Shown here piece by piece: positions 42,342-52,343 of a stretch of DNA of 64,000 nt. The stretch's first letter is position 1; each line of letters starts with the position of its first letter. The notes below the pieces were generated by a model. That model had not been told where the DNA came from, did no database searches, and worked only from the letters and a program-made list of their open reading frames with translations. The position numbers and the translations under genes were made by a program. Source of the DNA: Phycisphaerae bacterium (lineage in GTDB: Bacteria; Planctomycetota; Phycisphaerae; UBA1845; JAFGLZ01); contig JAFGLZ010000139.1 in the NCBI GenBank assembly GCA_016927755.1, forward strand, positions 1 to 64,000, written 5' to 3'.

Positions 42342-45218
42342 TTGGAACTAGACGGCAAGTACATTCGAATCCAGGGAGCACGCCAACACAACCTTCGCAA
42401 CGTCGACGTGACGATTCCGCGAGACCGGCTCGTGGTCATTACGGGACTTAGCGGGTCCGGAAAGTCATCTCTTGCCTTCGACACGATTTACGCCGAGGGG
42501 CAGCGGAAATACGTCGAGTCGCTGAGCGCGTACGCCCGGCAGTTCCTCGAGCAGATGCAGAAGCCCGATGTGGAGCGGATCGAGGGGCTGCCTCCAACGA
42601 TCGCCATCGAGCAGCGGACCGGCACGTCAAGCCCACGGAGCACCGTGGCCACAACCACTGAGATCCATGACTATCTCCGCGTGCTGTTCGCACGCGTCGG
42701 TCAGCCTCATTGCTGGACCTGCGGAAAGGCTATTCGGGCCCAGTCGGTTACGAACATCATCGACCAGATCCTCCGGCTGCCGCTGAACAGCCGGCTGATG
42801 ATTCTGAGCCCGATCATCCGAGGCTACAAGGGCGAGCACAAGGAGGTCTTCAAGCGGATCCAACGCGAAGGCTTTGTCCGGGTTCGTGTTGATGGCGACA
42901 TCTTCGAGGTCAAGAGCCCGCCCGAACTCAACAAGCGAAAGAAACACCACGTCGAGGCGGTCGTCGATCGGGTCATCCTCAAGCCTGAGATCCGCAGCCG
43001 CCTGAGCGACTCGGTCGAGTTGGCTCTAGGTCTGTCGGACGGGCTGATGATCGTCACGTACATGACCCCCGACGAAGGTTCGGAGCCGGTCTGGCAGGAC
43101 CAGTTGTTCTCGACCCGGTACGCCTGCCCCGATCACCCGGACGCTAACCTCGAGGAGCTAAGTCCGAGGCTGTTCAGCTTTAACAGTCCATATGGCGCCT
43201 GTCCCGAATGCGACGGGCTCGGGACGATCCTGGAGTTCGATCGGGATCTGATCGTCCCCGACTTGAGCCTGTCGCTGGACCAGGGGGCCGTGGACGCCTG
43301 GCGGCGGGGCGGCAAGCGGATGAACATCGCTTACAGCCGGCTGCTCAAGGAATTCTGCGAGACGTTCCAGGTCTCGCCGCACACGCCTTATCAGAATCTG
43401 TCGCCCGACATACAGCGTATCCTGTTGTACGGCACCACGGATGAGGACAGTCAGAAGTACCAGGCGTCCTTCGAAGGGGTCGTCCCGAATCTCCAGCGGC
43501 GGTGGGAATCGACGGATAGCGAGTATGTCAAGGCGCGGCTGCACGGCTATCTCTCCGAGCAGCCCTGTCGGATGTGTAAGGGGGCCCGGCTCCGGCCGGA
43601 GGCGCTCGCCGTTCTGGTCGGCGAGAAGGACAGCGGCCGGGGGGGCAAGAGCATTACCGACATCTCGACCATGAGCATCGAGCAGGCGCTGACCTTCTTC
43701 GAGGATCTCGAGCTCACGGGCGAGCGGAACGTGATCGCGGTGCAGGTGCTGCGTGAGATCCGACAGCGACTCCGGTTCATGGTCGACGTCGGCATCGGTT
43801 ACCTGACGCTCAACCGGACGAGCGCGACGTTGTCCGGCGGCGAGGCCCAGCGGATTCGGCTGGCCACGCAAGTGGGCAGCGGGTTGGTCGGCGTCTGTTA
43901 CGTGCTGGACGAGCCGACGATGGGTCTGCACCCGCGGGACAACGCCAAGCTGATCGGCACGCTTCGCCGCCTGGCGGACATCGGGAACACGGTTCTGGTC
44001 GTCGAGCACGACGAGGAGACGATTCGCTCGGGCGATCACATCGTGGACATCGGCCCGGGCGCGGGCCCGCACGGCGGACAGGTGGTGGCTCAGGGACGGA
44101 TCGAAGAGATCGTGGCCTGCCCGGAGAGCCTGACCGGGAAGTACCTATCCGGCGAGCTGAAGATCAAGCTTCCGCGAAAGCGCCGCAAGATATCTCCGAC
44201 CAACGCGATCGAGCTCAGGGGCGCCCGGCAGAACAACCTCAAGGACATCACGGTGCGCTTCCCGCTGGGCGTCTTCTGCTGCGTCACGGGAGTCAGCGGG
44301 TCGGGCAAGAGCACGCTCGTGACCGAGACGCTGCTCCGCGCCTTAAAGCGGCGTTTGCACAACTCGGGCGAGAAGCCCGGGGCGTTCGAGACGATCGTAG
44401 GAGCGTCACGGATCGACAAGGTGGTCGAGATCGATCAGTCGCCGATCGGACGGACGCCGCGAAGCAACCCGGCGACCTACACCGGCGTGTTCGACCTGAT
44501 CCGCCAGCTCTACAGCAAGACGCGTGAGGCGAAGATCCGCGGCTACAAGGCCGGCCGATTCAGCTTCAACGTCCGCGGAGGACGTTGCGAGGCCTGCCAG
44601 GGCCAGGGGCTCAAGAAGATCGAGATGCACTTCCTGCCCGACGTCTACGTGGTCTGCGACGAGTGCAAGGGCACGCGTTACAACCGCGAGACGCTCGAGA
44701 TCCGCTACCGAGGCAAGAACATCGCCGACGTGCTGAGCATGACGGTGGAGGAGGCGATCGGCTTCTTCGACAGCTTCGCCAAGATCAAGACGCTGGCCAG
44801 GACGCTCGCGGACGTCGGACTGAGCTACATCGCCTTGGGGCAGTCATCGACGACGCTGTCGGGCGGCGAGGCCCAGCGGGTCAAGCTCGCCACGGAGCTC
44901 GGCAAGCCGGCCGGCGGGCACACGCTGTACATCCTGGACGAGCCGACCAGCGGACTGCACTTCGCCGACATCCAGAACCTGCTCAACGTGCTGAATCGAC
45001 TGGTGGACATGGGCAACTCCGTCCTGGTCATCGAGCACAATCTGGACGTGATCAAGATGGCCGACTGGATCATCGACCTGGGCCCGGAAGGCGGCGAGGA
45101 CGGCGGCCTGATCGTCGCGGAGGGCACGCCCGAGGAGATCGCCGCCCACCCCGACAGCTACACCGGGCGATACCTACAGCAGTACCTCGAGGCGAACCAC
45201 CAGCGGAAGATCGGGTAG
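42342..45218 (+). CDS. uvrA: UvrABC excinuclease subunit A
   Basis: 958 residues from a TTG at 42342 with GGGGAG upstream. It has two ABC ATPase modules: Walker [15 protein letters not shown] and [15 protein letters not shown], signatures [14 protein letters not shown] and [15 protein letters not shown], and Walker [12 protein letters not shown] and [11 protein letters not shown]. Zinc-module CxxC pairs are CPECDG in the first half and CEACQG/CDECKG in the second. It scans DNA for bulky lesions and loads UvrB in nucleotide excision repair. No uvrB or uvrC is in the window. Length is normal. Confidence 0.97.
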   Translation: MELDGKYIRIQGARQHNLRNVDVTIPRDRLVVITGLSGSGKSSLAFDTIYAEGQRKYVESLSAYARQFLEQMQKPDVERIEGLPPTIAIEQRTGTSSPRSTVATTTEIHDYLRVLFARVGQPHCWTCGKAIRAQSVTNIIDQILRLPLNSRLMILSPIIRGYKGEHKEVFKRIQREGFVRVRVDGDIFEVKSPPELNKRKKHHVEAVVDRVILKPEIRSRLSDSVELALGLSDGLMIVTYMTPDEGSEPVWQDQLFSTRYACPDHPDANLEELSPRLFSFNSPYGACPECDGLGTILEFDRDLIVPDLSLSLDQGAVDAWRRGGKRMNIAYSRLLKEFCETFQVSPHTPYQNLSPDIQRILLYGTTDEDSQKYQASFEGVVPNLQRRWESTDSEYVKARLHGYLSEQPCRMCKGARLRPEALAVLVGEKDSGRGGKSITDISTMSIEQALTFFEDLELTGERNVIAVQVLREIRQRLRFMVDVGIGYLTLNRTSATLSGGEAQRIRLATQVGSGLVGVCYVLDEPTMGLHPRDNAKLIGTLRRLADIGNTVLVVEHDEETIRSGDHIVDIGPGAGPHGGQVVAQGRIEEIVACPESLTGKYLSGELKIKLPRKRRKISPTNAIELRGARQNNLKDITVRFPLGVFCCVTGVSGSGKSTLVTETLLRALKRRLHNSGEKPGAFETIVGASRIDKVVEIDQSPIGRTPRSNPATYTGVFDLIRQLYSKTREAKIRGYKAGRFSFNVRGGRCEACQGQGLKKIEMHFLPDVYVVCDECKGTRYNRETLEIRYRGKNIADVLSMTVEEAIGFFDSFAKIKTLARTLADVGLSYIALGQSSTTLSGGEAQRVKLATELGKPAGGHTLYILDEPTSGLHFADIQNLLNVLNRLVDMGNSVLVIEHNLDVIKMADWIIDLGPEGGEDGGLIVAEGTPEEIAAHPDSYTGRYLQQYLEANHQRKIG

Positions 45219-45289
45219 TAGGCCCGAGACGGGCACAACGCTGCGCGCTCTCTTTGCGTTCCTCCCGGGGAGCGGGGTCGATACACGCC

Positions 45290-45568
45290 CTACGGCGCCT
45301 GAGCAGGCAGCTTGCGCATCTCCTTCTCGATCATTCGCTGCTTGAAGCCCGCACCCTCTGAGAAGGCGCAGATGATCGTGGCGTGCAGCAAGAGGCCTAT
45401 GCCCCAGCCCATGAGCGGCCAGATGAACCAGAGCGTTTCGCGAGACGTCAGGAGGTTGATCAGGAAGAGCAGGACGTTCACGACCACGTAGACAACACCG
45501 TGGATGTAAAGGCCGATCTTGGCGTTGACGCGCTTTCGGGCCATGTTGTAGGCATCTTCGTTGGGCAT
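45290..45568 (-). CDS. Small 2TM-domain protein
   Basis: 92 residues from the ATG at 45568 (the longer frame to 45613 adds no conserved sequence). Residues 1-20 are charged (MPNEDAYNMARKRVNAKIG), then two hydrophobic helices (LYIHGVVYVVVNVLLFLINLL and WFIWPLMGWGIGLLLHATIICAF) and a basic tail. The HGVVYVVVN and WPLMGWGIGLL patterns match the '2TM domain' family, which is often found fused to or beside signalling proteins, but its function is not known. Confidence 0.75.
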   Translation of the reverse strand: MPNEDAYNMARKRVNAKIGLYIHGVVYVVVNVLLFLINLLTSRETLWFIWPLMGWGIGLLLHATIICAFSEGAGFKQRMIEKEMRKLPAQAP

Positions 45569-45732
45569 AGCAGTCCCTTTCTGAGCCGCCGGCACGATGG
45601 TCGGCGACGGCAACCATGAGACGCAAGTATAACAGATCCGGCCTCAAGTGGAATCAAGGCCGCTAACTGACGAACGAACTACCAAGTGGGGTCTTGGGCG
45701 GTTCGCCGGCCGCCCCTACAATTAGTCGACAG

Positions 45733-48273
45733 ATGACTTCCGGTTCCGACAATCCGGCTCCACCGCAGCCCGCCTCGGCGTTTGCCTGGCTGCTCGTGGC
45801 GGCCCTACTCGCGATCCACGCGACGCTGGCGATCAGCAGCTTGCGCCGCAAGTCGGCCACGTTCGACGAGGTGGTCCGGCTGACGTCGGGGTACAGCTAC
45901 TGGGTCACCGGCGACTATCGGCTTGATCCGGCGGAGCCGCCGCTGGCGCAGATGTGGGCGGGGCTTCCGCTGCTGGCCGGCGACTACCGATTTTCCGATC
46001 TCGATCAGCCCGCGTGGTGGATCAGCGACGCCGAGTCGATCGGCCGGCAGTTCTTCTTCGGACTGGGTAACGACACGACGAAGATGCTCACCACGGCGAG
46101 GGTGATGATCGTGCTGCTCAGTGTCGCGCTGGGACTGCTGGTGTACGTCTGGTCGCGTCGGCTGTTTGGCCCGGTCGGCGGGATGATTTCGCTGGTGCTT
46201 TACGCCTTTAGCCCCAACCTGCTCGCCCACGCGCGATTGGTCACGACCGAGACGGCCACGTGCTTGTTCTTCGTGGCGTCGCTCGGCGGACTGTGGTGGG
46301 TGCTGCAGGAGGTCCGGCCGCTCAGCGTACTGCTCAGCGCGGCGGCGCTCGCGGGGCTGTTCCTGTCGAAGATGTCCGCCCCGCTGTTGATCCCGGTCGG
46401 CGTCGCCCTGCTGGCGGTCCGGCTGATCTCGAGCCAACCGCTGCAGGTACGACTGCGGGGGCCGGTCCTCGTGCGCCGACGCTGGGCGCGGCTCTCGATC
46501 TGGCTCGGCGTCATCGTCGTACAGATCGTCGTCGTGGTGAGCGGAATGTGGGCCGTTCACCGATTCCGGTACGAAGGAATGGTCCGCCCAGTCGAAGGGC
46601 GCGACCGTTACTGTCCGCCGGTCCCGATTCCGCCGAGCGCGTCATCGTGGGATCACGTGCTCGCAAACGCAGGAACGATCGGTCGCGTGGTCAGCTTCTG
46701 CCGCGAGCATCGCCTGCTCCCCGAGGCGTATCTGTACGGCGTGGCCTTCCAGTACAACGCCATCGGGGCCGGCTACGGGTTCCTCAACGGGGAGCGTCGG
46801 ATCTCGGGCTGGTGGTATTTCTTTCTTTACTGTCTCGCCGTGAAGACCCCCCTGCCGCTGTTTGCGATATTGGCCCTGGCGGGAGCCGCGGGGGTCCGCC
46901 GATGGACGAAAGGGAGCACCCGCGCGGCGCCCGATTCGAGCATCACGATCGGGCTGGCGGCCATCGGGCTCTTCATGGCGGTGTACTGGATTGTGGCGCT
47001 ACGGTCCTCGCTCAACATCGGCCACCGTCATATTCTGCCGACGTATCCCTTCATGTTCATCCTCGCGGGTGGGGTCGGGTTGTGGTGGAAGGCGTCGGCA
47101 AGGCGGATGCGCGCGGCGGTTCTGGCGTGCATCGGGATGTTCGTGCTTGCGGCGGTCTCCATCTGGCCGAACTATCTGGCTTACTTCAACTGGCTGATCG
47201 GTGGCCCTTCGAAGGCTTACGCTCATCTCGTCGACAGCTCGCTCGACTGGGGACAGGATCTGCCGGGGGTTGGAAGATGGCTAAAGGCGCACAAGGAACG
47301 GCGCAGTGAATCGGAGAAGATCTACCTCTCCTACTTCGGGACGGACGACCCGGAGCGATTCGGCATTGAGGCCGTCATGTTGCCCAGTCACATGGCGTGG
47401 CGGCCCGCGGGACTCGAGGCCCTGGGCGAGGGAACGTACTGCATCAGCGCCACGATGCTGCAGTTGATGTACATCATGCCCACGAACGAGTGGACCGAGA
47501 CGTTCGAGGCGGCCTATCAATTGCTCAAGCCGGAGTTTGACCGGCCCATGACGTCGACGAGTGCCCCGGCGGTTCCGGCCGACGAAGTGGAAGCGTTTCG
47601 GCTGCTGCGGTTCGCCCGGCTGTGCGCCGGCTTGCGTCGTCGCACGCCCACCGACCAGATTGGATATTCGATCCTCGTGTACGAGTTGCGGGAGGAGTCC
47701 GTTGGTCAACTCCTGGACGGTCCGCCGCCCGAACTGCGCGAGGACCGGCCGGTGGAAGGGGGCCTCGCACAGCTCGACTGGATGTGCCGATTGGGCCGGA
47801 TGCTGGCGCGGCGGGGTCGCCAGAGCGAGGCCGCCCGGCAATACAAGCGGGTCCTGGAGATCTACCCAATCCATGCCGAATCGCTCCGAGGCCTGGTCGG
47901 GATATCGATCTCGCTCGGCGAGCACGGGCAAGGGGTGGCAGCACTGAGGACGGCACTTCAGCGGCATCCCGACGATGTTGACCTGCTGAACGACTTGGCA
48001 TGGATACTGGCAACCTGCCGCGCGGAGACGGTCCGGGACGGCGCCGAGTCGCTTCGTCTCGCCGAGCGAGCGATCAGGCTGTCGCAGAGCGACCGGTGGC
48101 ATCTCTTCGATACGCTGGGCGCCGCGCATGCCGAGCTGGGTCAGTTTGAACAGGCCGAGGGGGCCGCCCAACGAGCCGAGGACTTGGCACGCCGGGCGGG
48201 CTTGGCGGCCAAGGGCGACGCGATCGCCGAACGCGCCGCCCTCTACCGAACGCGTGAGCCCTATCGGGAGTGA
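45733..48273 (+). CDS. PMT/ArnT-like membrane glycosyltransferase with C-terminal TPRs
   Basis: About 846 residues from ATG 45733. A first helix is followed by a long periplasmic loop with TFDEVVRLTSGYSYW and LDPAEPPLAQMWAGLPLL, the Asp/Glu-containing signature of dolichyl-phosphate-mannose protein mannosyltransferases (GT39) and ArnT. About ten helices follow, including RHILPTYPFMFIL. The last ~190 residues are TPR-like (EAARQYKRVLEIYPIHAES; LLNDLAWILATCRAE). It probably transfers a sugar from a polyprenyl donor to an exported acceptor. It is the second GT-C/TPR fusion in the window, unrelated in detail to the TMTC-like one. Confidence 0.8.
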   Translation: MTSGSDNPAPPQPASAFAWLLVAALLAIHATLAISSLRRKSATFDEVVRLTSGYSYWVTGDYRLDPAEPPLAQMWAGLPLLAGDYRFSDLDQPAWWISDAESIGRQFFFGLGNDTTKMLTTARVMIVLLSVALGLLVYVWSRRLFGPVGGMISLVLYAFSPNLLAHARLVTTETATCLFFVASLGGLWWVLQEVRPLSVLLSAAALAGLFLSKMSAPLLIPVGVALLAVRLISSQPLQVRLRGPVLVRRRWARLSIWLGVIVVQIVVVVSGMWAVHRFRYEGMVRPVEGRDRYCPPVPIPPSASSWDHVLANAGTIGRVVSFCREHRLLPEAYLYGVAFQYNAIGAGYGFLNGERRISGWWYFFLYCLAVKTPLPLFAILALAGAAGVRRWTKGSTRAAPDSSITIGLAAIGLFMAVYWIVALRSSLNIGHRHILPTYPFMFILAGGVGLWWKASARRMRAAVLACIGMFVLAAVSIWPNYLAYFNWLIGGPSKAYAHLVDSSLDWGQDLPGVGRWLKAHKERRSESEKIYLSYFGTDDPERFGIEAVMLPSHMAWRPAGLEALGEGTYCISATMLQLMYIMPTNEWTETFEAAYQLLKPEFDRPMTSTSAPAVPADEVEAFRLLRFARLCAGLRRRTPTDQIGYSILVYELREESVGQLLDGPPPELREDRPVEGGLAQLDWMCRLGRMLARRGRQSEAARQYKRVLEIYPIHAESLRGLVGISISLGEHGQGVAALRTALQRHPDDVDLLNDLAWILATCRAETVRDGAESLRLAERAIRLSQSDRWHLFDTLGAAHAELGQFEQAEGAAQRAEDLARRAGLAAKGDAIAERAALYRTREPYRE

Positions 48274-48336
48274 GCCTCGCGGAAGAATCTCAGTCTGTTC
48301 CGCCTCGTCCCGCCCACGCTACAATGCTCGGTAGCG

Positions 48337-48771
48337 ATGCCCACATCTGATGAGGAACATGTCGAGCGAACGGTCTTCGTCGTCACGGGCGCGACGTTGC
48401 GTGCCGAGACGATGGACCGGCCGCTGGCCTACCGCATCAAGCAGATTGTCGACGAGCGTCTAGCGGACCTGGAAGGTTGGCAGTGCGTCGTCATCTCGGA
48501 CATCTGGTACCTCAACAACGACTCGTTCACGGGTCTGCCCACGATCAGTGTGGGCGGCCCCGGGGTGAACGCCTTGTCGAGCTATCTCTTCGAACGGCTG
48601 CCGACCATGCTGGCCATCGACAACGTCCTGATGATCCAGATGGATCCCACGATGAAGGACGTTCGGTGTGCCGTATGGGGCATGGACCACGAGACGACCG
48701 TGGAAGCCGTGGAGACGTTTATCGAGAAGGGTCATCTCGACCGTTTCCTTGGCGGCCTGGGGGATTCGTGA
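48337..48771 (+). CDS. Uncharacterised 144-residue protein
   Basis: I do not recognise a family. The protein is soluble with alternating strands and helices: a first strand TVFVVTGATLR, a helix with RIKQIVDERLADLEGW, strand CVVISDIWYL, a Gly-rich loop TISVGGPGVNALSSYLFERLP, strand NVLMIQMD, and a C-terminal helix. The VGGPGVNALS loop looks like a ligand-binding turn. Base use matches neighbours, so it seems real. It sits alone between a glycosyltransferase and metK. Confidence 0.6.
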   Translation: MPTSDEEHVERTVFVVTGATLRAETMDRPLAYRIKQIVDERLADLEGWQCVVISDIWYLNNDSFTGLPTISVGGPGVNALSSYLFERLPTMLAIDNVLMIQMDPTMKDVRCAVWGMDHETTVEAVETFIEKGHLDRFLGGLGDS

Positions 48772-48893
48772 GGCCACTCGCCGGAGCGTACGGGGTAGCG
48801 CGGGCTTGCCGAAGCGGCCGCTAACGTCTATCATTTGAGGTTCTTGGCAATTCGACGCCTCTAGCATACGTACGTTCAATGGAGGAGCATCCC

Positions 48894-50126
48894 TTGGCAG
48901 CCTCAAAAGGAAACCACAACAGCACTTACCTCTACACGTCAGAATCCGTCTCCATGGGACATCCGGACAAGGTGGCGGACCAGATTTCCGACGGCGTGCT
49001 CGACAGTCTTCTGGCGGTCGATCCGGACGCCCGTGTCGCGCTGGAAACGCTGGTGACCACGGGGCTTGTGGTGATGGCCGGCGAGATCACCGTCCACAAT
49101 AACAAGGCCGTTCTCGTTCTCGACAAAGCCGAGGAGACGGCCCGCGAGGTGATCCAGGAGATTGGGTACACGGACCCGGAAGCGCGGTTCGACTTCCAAA
49201 GCTGCGGCGTGGTCCGCGCGATCCACGCGCAATCGGCTGACATCAGCCTGGGCGTCACGGCGGCCAAGGGCAAGGAACAGGGCGCGGGCGATCAGGGCAT
49301 GATGTACGGGTTCGCCTGCCGCGAGACCCGGCAACTGATGCCGATGCCAATCTATCTGGCTCATCGCCTGGTCGAGAAGCAAGCGGAGGTCCGCGAGCGG
49401 GGCGGCATCAAGTGGCTTCGGCCGGACGCCAAGAGCCAAGTCACCGTCGAGTATCGCGAGGGCAGACCCACTCGGATCGACTCCATCGTCCTCTCGACGC
49501 AGCACCATGAGATCAAGAGCCTGCTCGATCGCAACGGGAACATGAACAGCAAGGCCCGCAACGAGATCATCGGCAAGATCATCAAGCCCGTGATCCTGAA
49601 GGAATGCCCCAAGATGTGGAGCAACCGGATCAAGTTCCACATTAACCCGACCGGACGTTTCGTGATCGGCGGCCCTTACGGCGACACCGGACTGACGGGA
49701 CGCAAGATCATCGTCGACACCTATGGCGGTCGCGGGCGACACGGCGGCGGGGCCTTCAGCGGCAAAGACCCCTCCAAGGTGGACCGCTCGGCGGCGTACA
49801 TGGCTCGTTACATTGCCAAGAACGTCGTGGCTGGACGCTTGGCGGACATCTGCGAGGTCCAACTCGCGTACGCCATCGGCGTGGCCGAGCCCGTGAGCGT
49901 CCATGTCCAAACCGAGGGCACCTCGCGGATCGCTGAGGCCAAGATCTCCAAGCTGATTCGAGCGCATTTCCCGCTCACGCCGGCAGGAATCATCAAGCAT
50001 CTGAAGCTGAAACGGCCGATTTATAAGGAAACGGCCCGACACGGCCACTTCGGCCGGACCGGCGCGGGTTTCACGTGGGAGAAGACCGACAAGGCGGCGG
50101 CGCTGCGAAAGGCTGCCGGGCTCTAG
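48894..50126 (+). CDS. metK: S-adenosylmethionine synthetase
   Basis: About 410 residues. The ORF begins at an ATG at 48879, but that ATG overlaps GGAGGAG, which is an ideal ribosome binding site for the TTG at 48894, so I prefer the TTG. It makes SAM from ATP and methionine. Motifs: [25 protein letters not shown] (near 135), and [22 protein letters not shown] (near 290). Complete and single-copy in appearance. No SAM riboswitch pattern was seen upstream. Confidence 0.95.
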   Translation: MAASKGNHNSTYLYTSESVSMGHPDKVADQISDGVLDSLLAVDPDARVALETLVTTGLVVMAGEITVHNNKAVLVLDKAEETAREVIQEIGYTDPEARFDFQSCGVVRAIHAQSADISLGVTAAKGKEQGAGDQGMMYGFACRETRQLMPMPIYLAHRLVEKQAEVRERGGIKWLRPDAKSQVTVEYREGRPTRIDSIVLSTQHHEIKSLLDRNGNMNSKARNEIIGKIIKPVILKECPKMWSNRIKFHINPTGRFVIGGPYGDTGLTGRKIIVDTYGGRGRHGGGAFSGKDPSKVDRSAAYMARYIAKNVVAGRLADICEVQLAYAIGVAEPVSVHVQTEGTSRIAEAKISKLIRAHFPLTPAGIIKHLKLKRPIYKETARHGHFGRTGAGFTWEKTDKAAALRKAAGL

Positions 50127-50181
50127 CCTGGGGTGAACGAAGCCGTCGGGCGTCCGTCGGTCGTCCGTATTATGCTGACCG

Positions 50182-50209
50182 GCCGGGCTTGGGCTGATGT
50201 AAGCCCGGC
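50182..50209 (+). terminator. Hairpin after metK (possible terminator without T-run)
   Basis: A perfect nine-base inverted repeat (GCCGGGCTT and AAGCCCGGC) with a ten-base loop, 56 bases past the metK stop. No T-run follows, so it may be a Rho-assisted or processing structure rather than a classic terminator. Confidence 0.35.
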
Positions 50210-50242
50210 AAGAACATATCGTCCCTCAGGGAGGAGACTGTC

Positions 50243-50662
50243 ATGGCAACCACACGGAGGTGGTGCTTCCCGCTTCTATCTTGCCTGCTCGTGGCCGGCC
50301 TACTCGGATGCGGCAATGAGAAGGTCGGGTCGCTCCTGGGTGGAGCGCTGACCACGATGGGTCTGGGAGGCAGCGGCGGACTGACGGTGATTGCCCCGGA
50401 CTTTCCGGTGCGCGTTGGGGAACAACGGCAACTCCGCGCGATCGCGACCGGCCAGGCCTCAGTCAACGACATCGTGGAGTGGCAGATATCCGGCGCCGGC
50501 GGCACACTCACTTCGGCCGGGCTCTTCACGGCAACGAGCATCGGACAGTGCACGGTGTGGGCGACCTATCTCATTACCCCGACGGACGCGAACTTGCCGT
50601 CGTACACCGCGACGACTAATCGCGTGACGTTCGACGTTTGGCCGAACGGACCGAGCGTCTGA
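50243..50662 (+). CDS. Small lipoprotein with Big-like domain
   Basis: 139 residues. A clear lipoprotein signal (PLLSCLLVAGLLGC, C23) is followed by a Gly-rich stretch and a beta-domain (LTVIAPDFPVRVGEQRQLRAIATG ... VEWQISG ... TLTSAGLFTATSIGQCTVWA) that follows the pattern of bacterial Ig-like group 2 (Big_2) domains. It probably faces the periplasm or surface. An AGGGAGGAG site lies before the ATG. Function unknown. Confidence 0.7.
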   Translation: MATTRRWCFPLLSCLLVAGLLGCGNEKVGSLLGGALTTMGLGGSGGLTVIAPDFPVRVGEQRQLRAIATGQASVNDIVEWQISGAGGTLTSAGLFTATSIGQCTVWATYLITPTDANLPSYTATTNRVTFDVWPNGPSV

Positions 50663-50880
50663 AGACGCAGAGCGGCGGACGTTCACCATCGTCAACGCGC
50701 TGCCATCGGGCGCCGGCAAGCATCCGTAGCGGGTCCTGGCCCCCTGCGAAGCCGCACGTCCTTACCTTACCTTCAGCTTGAATCTGACCGATATGACGGA
50801 GGGACGTCCGTCAGCGAGCCTCCGCCGTGTCTCCTCTGGCTAGCACGGTGGATACTATCGGACGTAGTGGACTTCTGGCC

Positions 50881-52218
50881 ATGGCCGGCGACCATACACG
50901 GGTCAATCAGACGATTCTCCTGATCCCAGGCATCGCGCTGGTGGGTGTCTTCGCGACGGCTTGCGCGCTTCACGGTATCAACGACTGGCGGCGCCTCCGT
51001 AACGCCCAGGCCGCCCGAACGATCGTGGCCGCTCAACTGGTCGCGCCTCAGGCGGGACCGCTCTTGCTTCAGAGAGAGGGCAGCGCGCTTCACGAATGGA
51101 CGCGCGAGATGCAGAGTCGCCCGGGGGTCCGTCTGGTGGCCGTTCACGACAAGGCCGGACAGATTCGTTCGATCGAGACGAAATCCCCCGCGTTGGCCAA
51201 GAAGGCCGTCTGGTCCGAGGGGGTGATGGCCGGTCTCTACTCCCCTGCCACCTGGCAGATCGAGGGCGAGGACGAGCAGATCGTGTGCGGGGCGATGGTG
51301 CCGGTTTTCGTCTCGTCGGAGCCCGCGCCGGTCGGTCAACTGACGATCGCCTTCGACCTGAAGGGTTCTGAATCGCCAATCGCTTCGGGCTTGTTGAAGT
51401 TCTACGTTCCCCTGCTCGCGGTTACGGTCCTGACGTGGTGGTGGACGAACAGCCTGCTTTCCAAGCGAATACTGACCCCGTTTGCCCTGCTGTGCCGCCG
51501 GGCGCTGCGTCCCGATGCGTCCCTGCCGCTGGACCGGGAAGATCAGCTCGGCGACATGGCCCGCGCGTTCCACAAGCTTCATGAACAGATCGATCGATGG
51601 CGTGACGAGGCCCAATGCCTCGAGGTCAAGCTCGAGAAGAAGCTGGAGAGCCAGAGCCGGACCCATCTCAAGGAACTCCGGGAGGTTTCGCGGCAGGCCG
51701 AGTTGGACCCCCTCACGGGGTTGAACAACCGACGCATTCTCGACAACCACCTCGATGAGCTCGTCCACGAGCACAACATGCAGCACGCGGACATGTCGCT
51801 GATAATGATCGACATCGACAACTTCAAGAACTTCAACGACACGCTCGGCCATCCCGCCGGCGATGAACTCCTCGAGTTCACGGGCAAACTTCTCCGCAAG
51901 TCCGTGCGTGACCGAGACATGGTGGTTCGCTTGGGCGGGGATGAGTTCGCCATCGTCCTGCCGGAGAGCACCACGAAGGAGGCCGAGGCGATCGCTCGGC
52001 GTCTGACCGCCCTTTTCGGGCAGTTCATCAAGACGCTCCCCCCCGTAAGACACCCCCCCTCGCTGAGCGCCGGGGTGGCCTCTCTCTACATGACGAACGC
52101 GAGGACGGGCGCCGAGTTGATCCGCGCGGCGGACGAGGCGCTGTACCGGGCCAAGAACGCCGGCAAGGCCTGCGTCGTCGTGGCCCGCGAGAGCGATGCC
52201 AAGGTCGGCAAACCGTAA
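50881..52218 (+). CDS. Membrane-bound diguanylate cyclase (GGDEF) with I-site
   Basis: About 445 residues from the ATG at 50881. The frame opens at a GTG at 50827, but those codons end mostly in A/T, unlike the rest. Two helices (TILLIPGIALVGVFATACAL and LKFYVPLLAVTVLTWWW) flank a ~130-residue extracytoplasmic sensor region. A HAMP-like/coiled segment follows, then GGDEF: DPLTGLNNRR, MIDIDNFKNFND, and active site RLGGDEF. The RxxD inhibitory site (RDRD) lies five residues before GGDEF, so c-di-GMP feedback inhibition is likely. The ligand is unknown. Confidence 0.9.
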   Translation: MAGDHTRVNQTILLIPGIALVGVFATACALHGINDWRRLRNAQAARTIVAAQLVAPQAGPLLLQREGSALHEWTREMQSRPGVRLVAVHDKAGQIRSIETKSPALAKKAVWSEGVMAGLYSPATWQIEGEDEQIVCGAMVPVFVSSEPAPVGQLTIAFDLKGSESPIASGLLKFYVPLLAVTVLTWWWTNSLLSKRILTPFALLCRRALRPDASLPLDREDQLGDMARAFHKLHEQIDRWRDEAQCLEVKLEKKLESQSRTHLKELREVSRQAELDPLTGLNNRRILDNHLDELVHEHNMQHADMSLIMIDIDNFKNFNDTLGHPAGDELLEFTGKLLRKSVRDRDMVVRLGGDEFAIVLPESTTKEAEAIARRLTALFGQFIKTLPPVRHPPSLSAGVASLYMTNARTGAELIRAADEALYRAKNAGKACVVVARESDAKVGKP

Positions 52219-52343
52219 CGTCGTGATCCACGTCAACCGGCCCCGCCCGGGCCTTGCGATGTGACCTCCGGTAGTCCGTCAGATCCATCCGCGCGCCTCA
52301 GCTTCCTATTGGCACGCAAGGGGCGAAGTCGTATCATGAAGAC

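Noticed and set aside
48772-48893. SAM-type riboswitch before metK
   Set aside because: The gap is only ~120 bases and shows none of the conserved SAM-I/II core sequences or a matching stem set.
50827-50880. GTG start for the GGDEF protein
   Set aside because: The 17 codons after it end mostly in A or T, unlike the rest of the gene, and there is no ribosome binding site; ATG 50881 is preferred.
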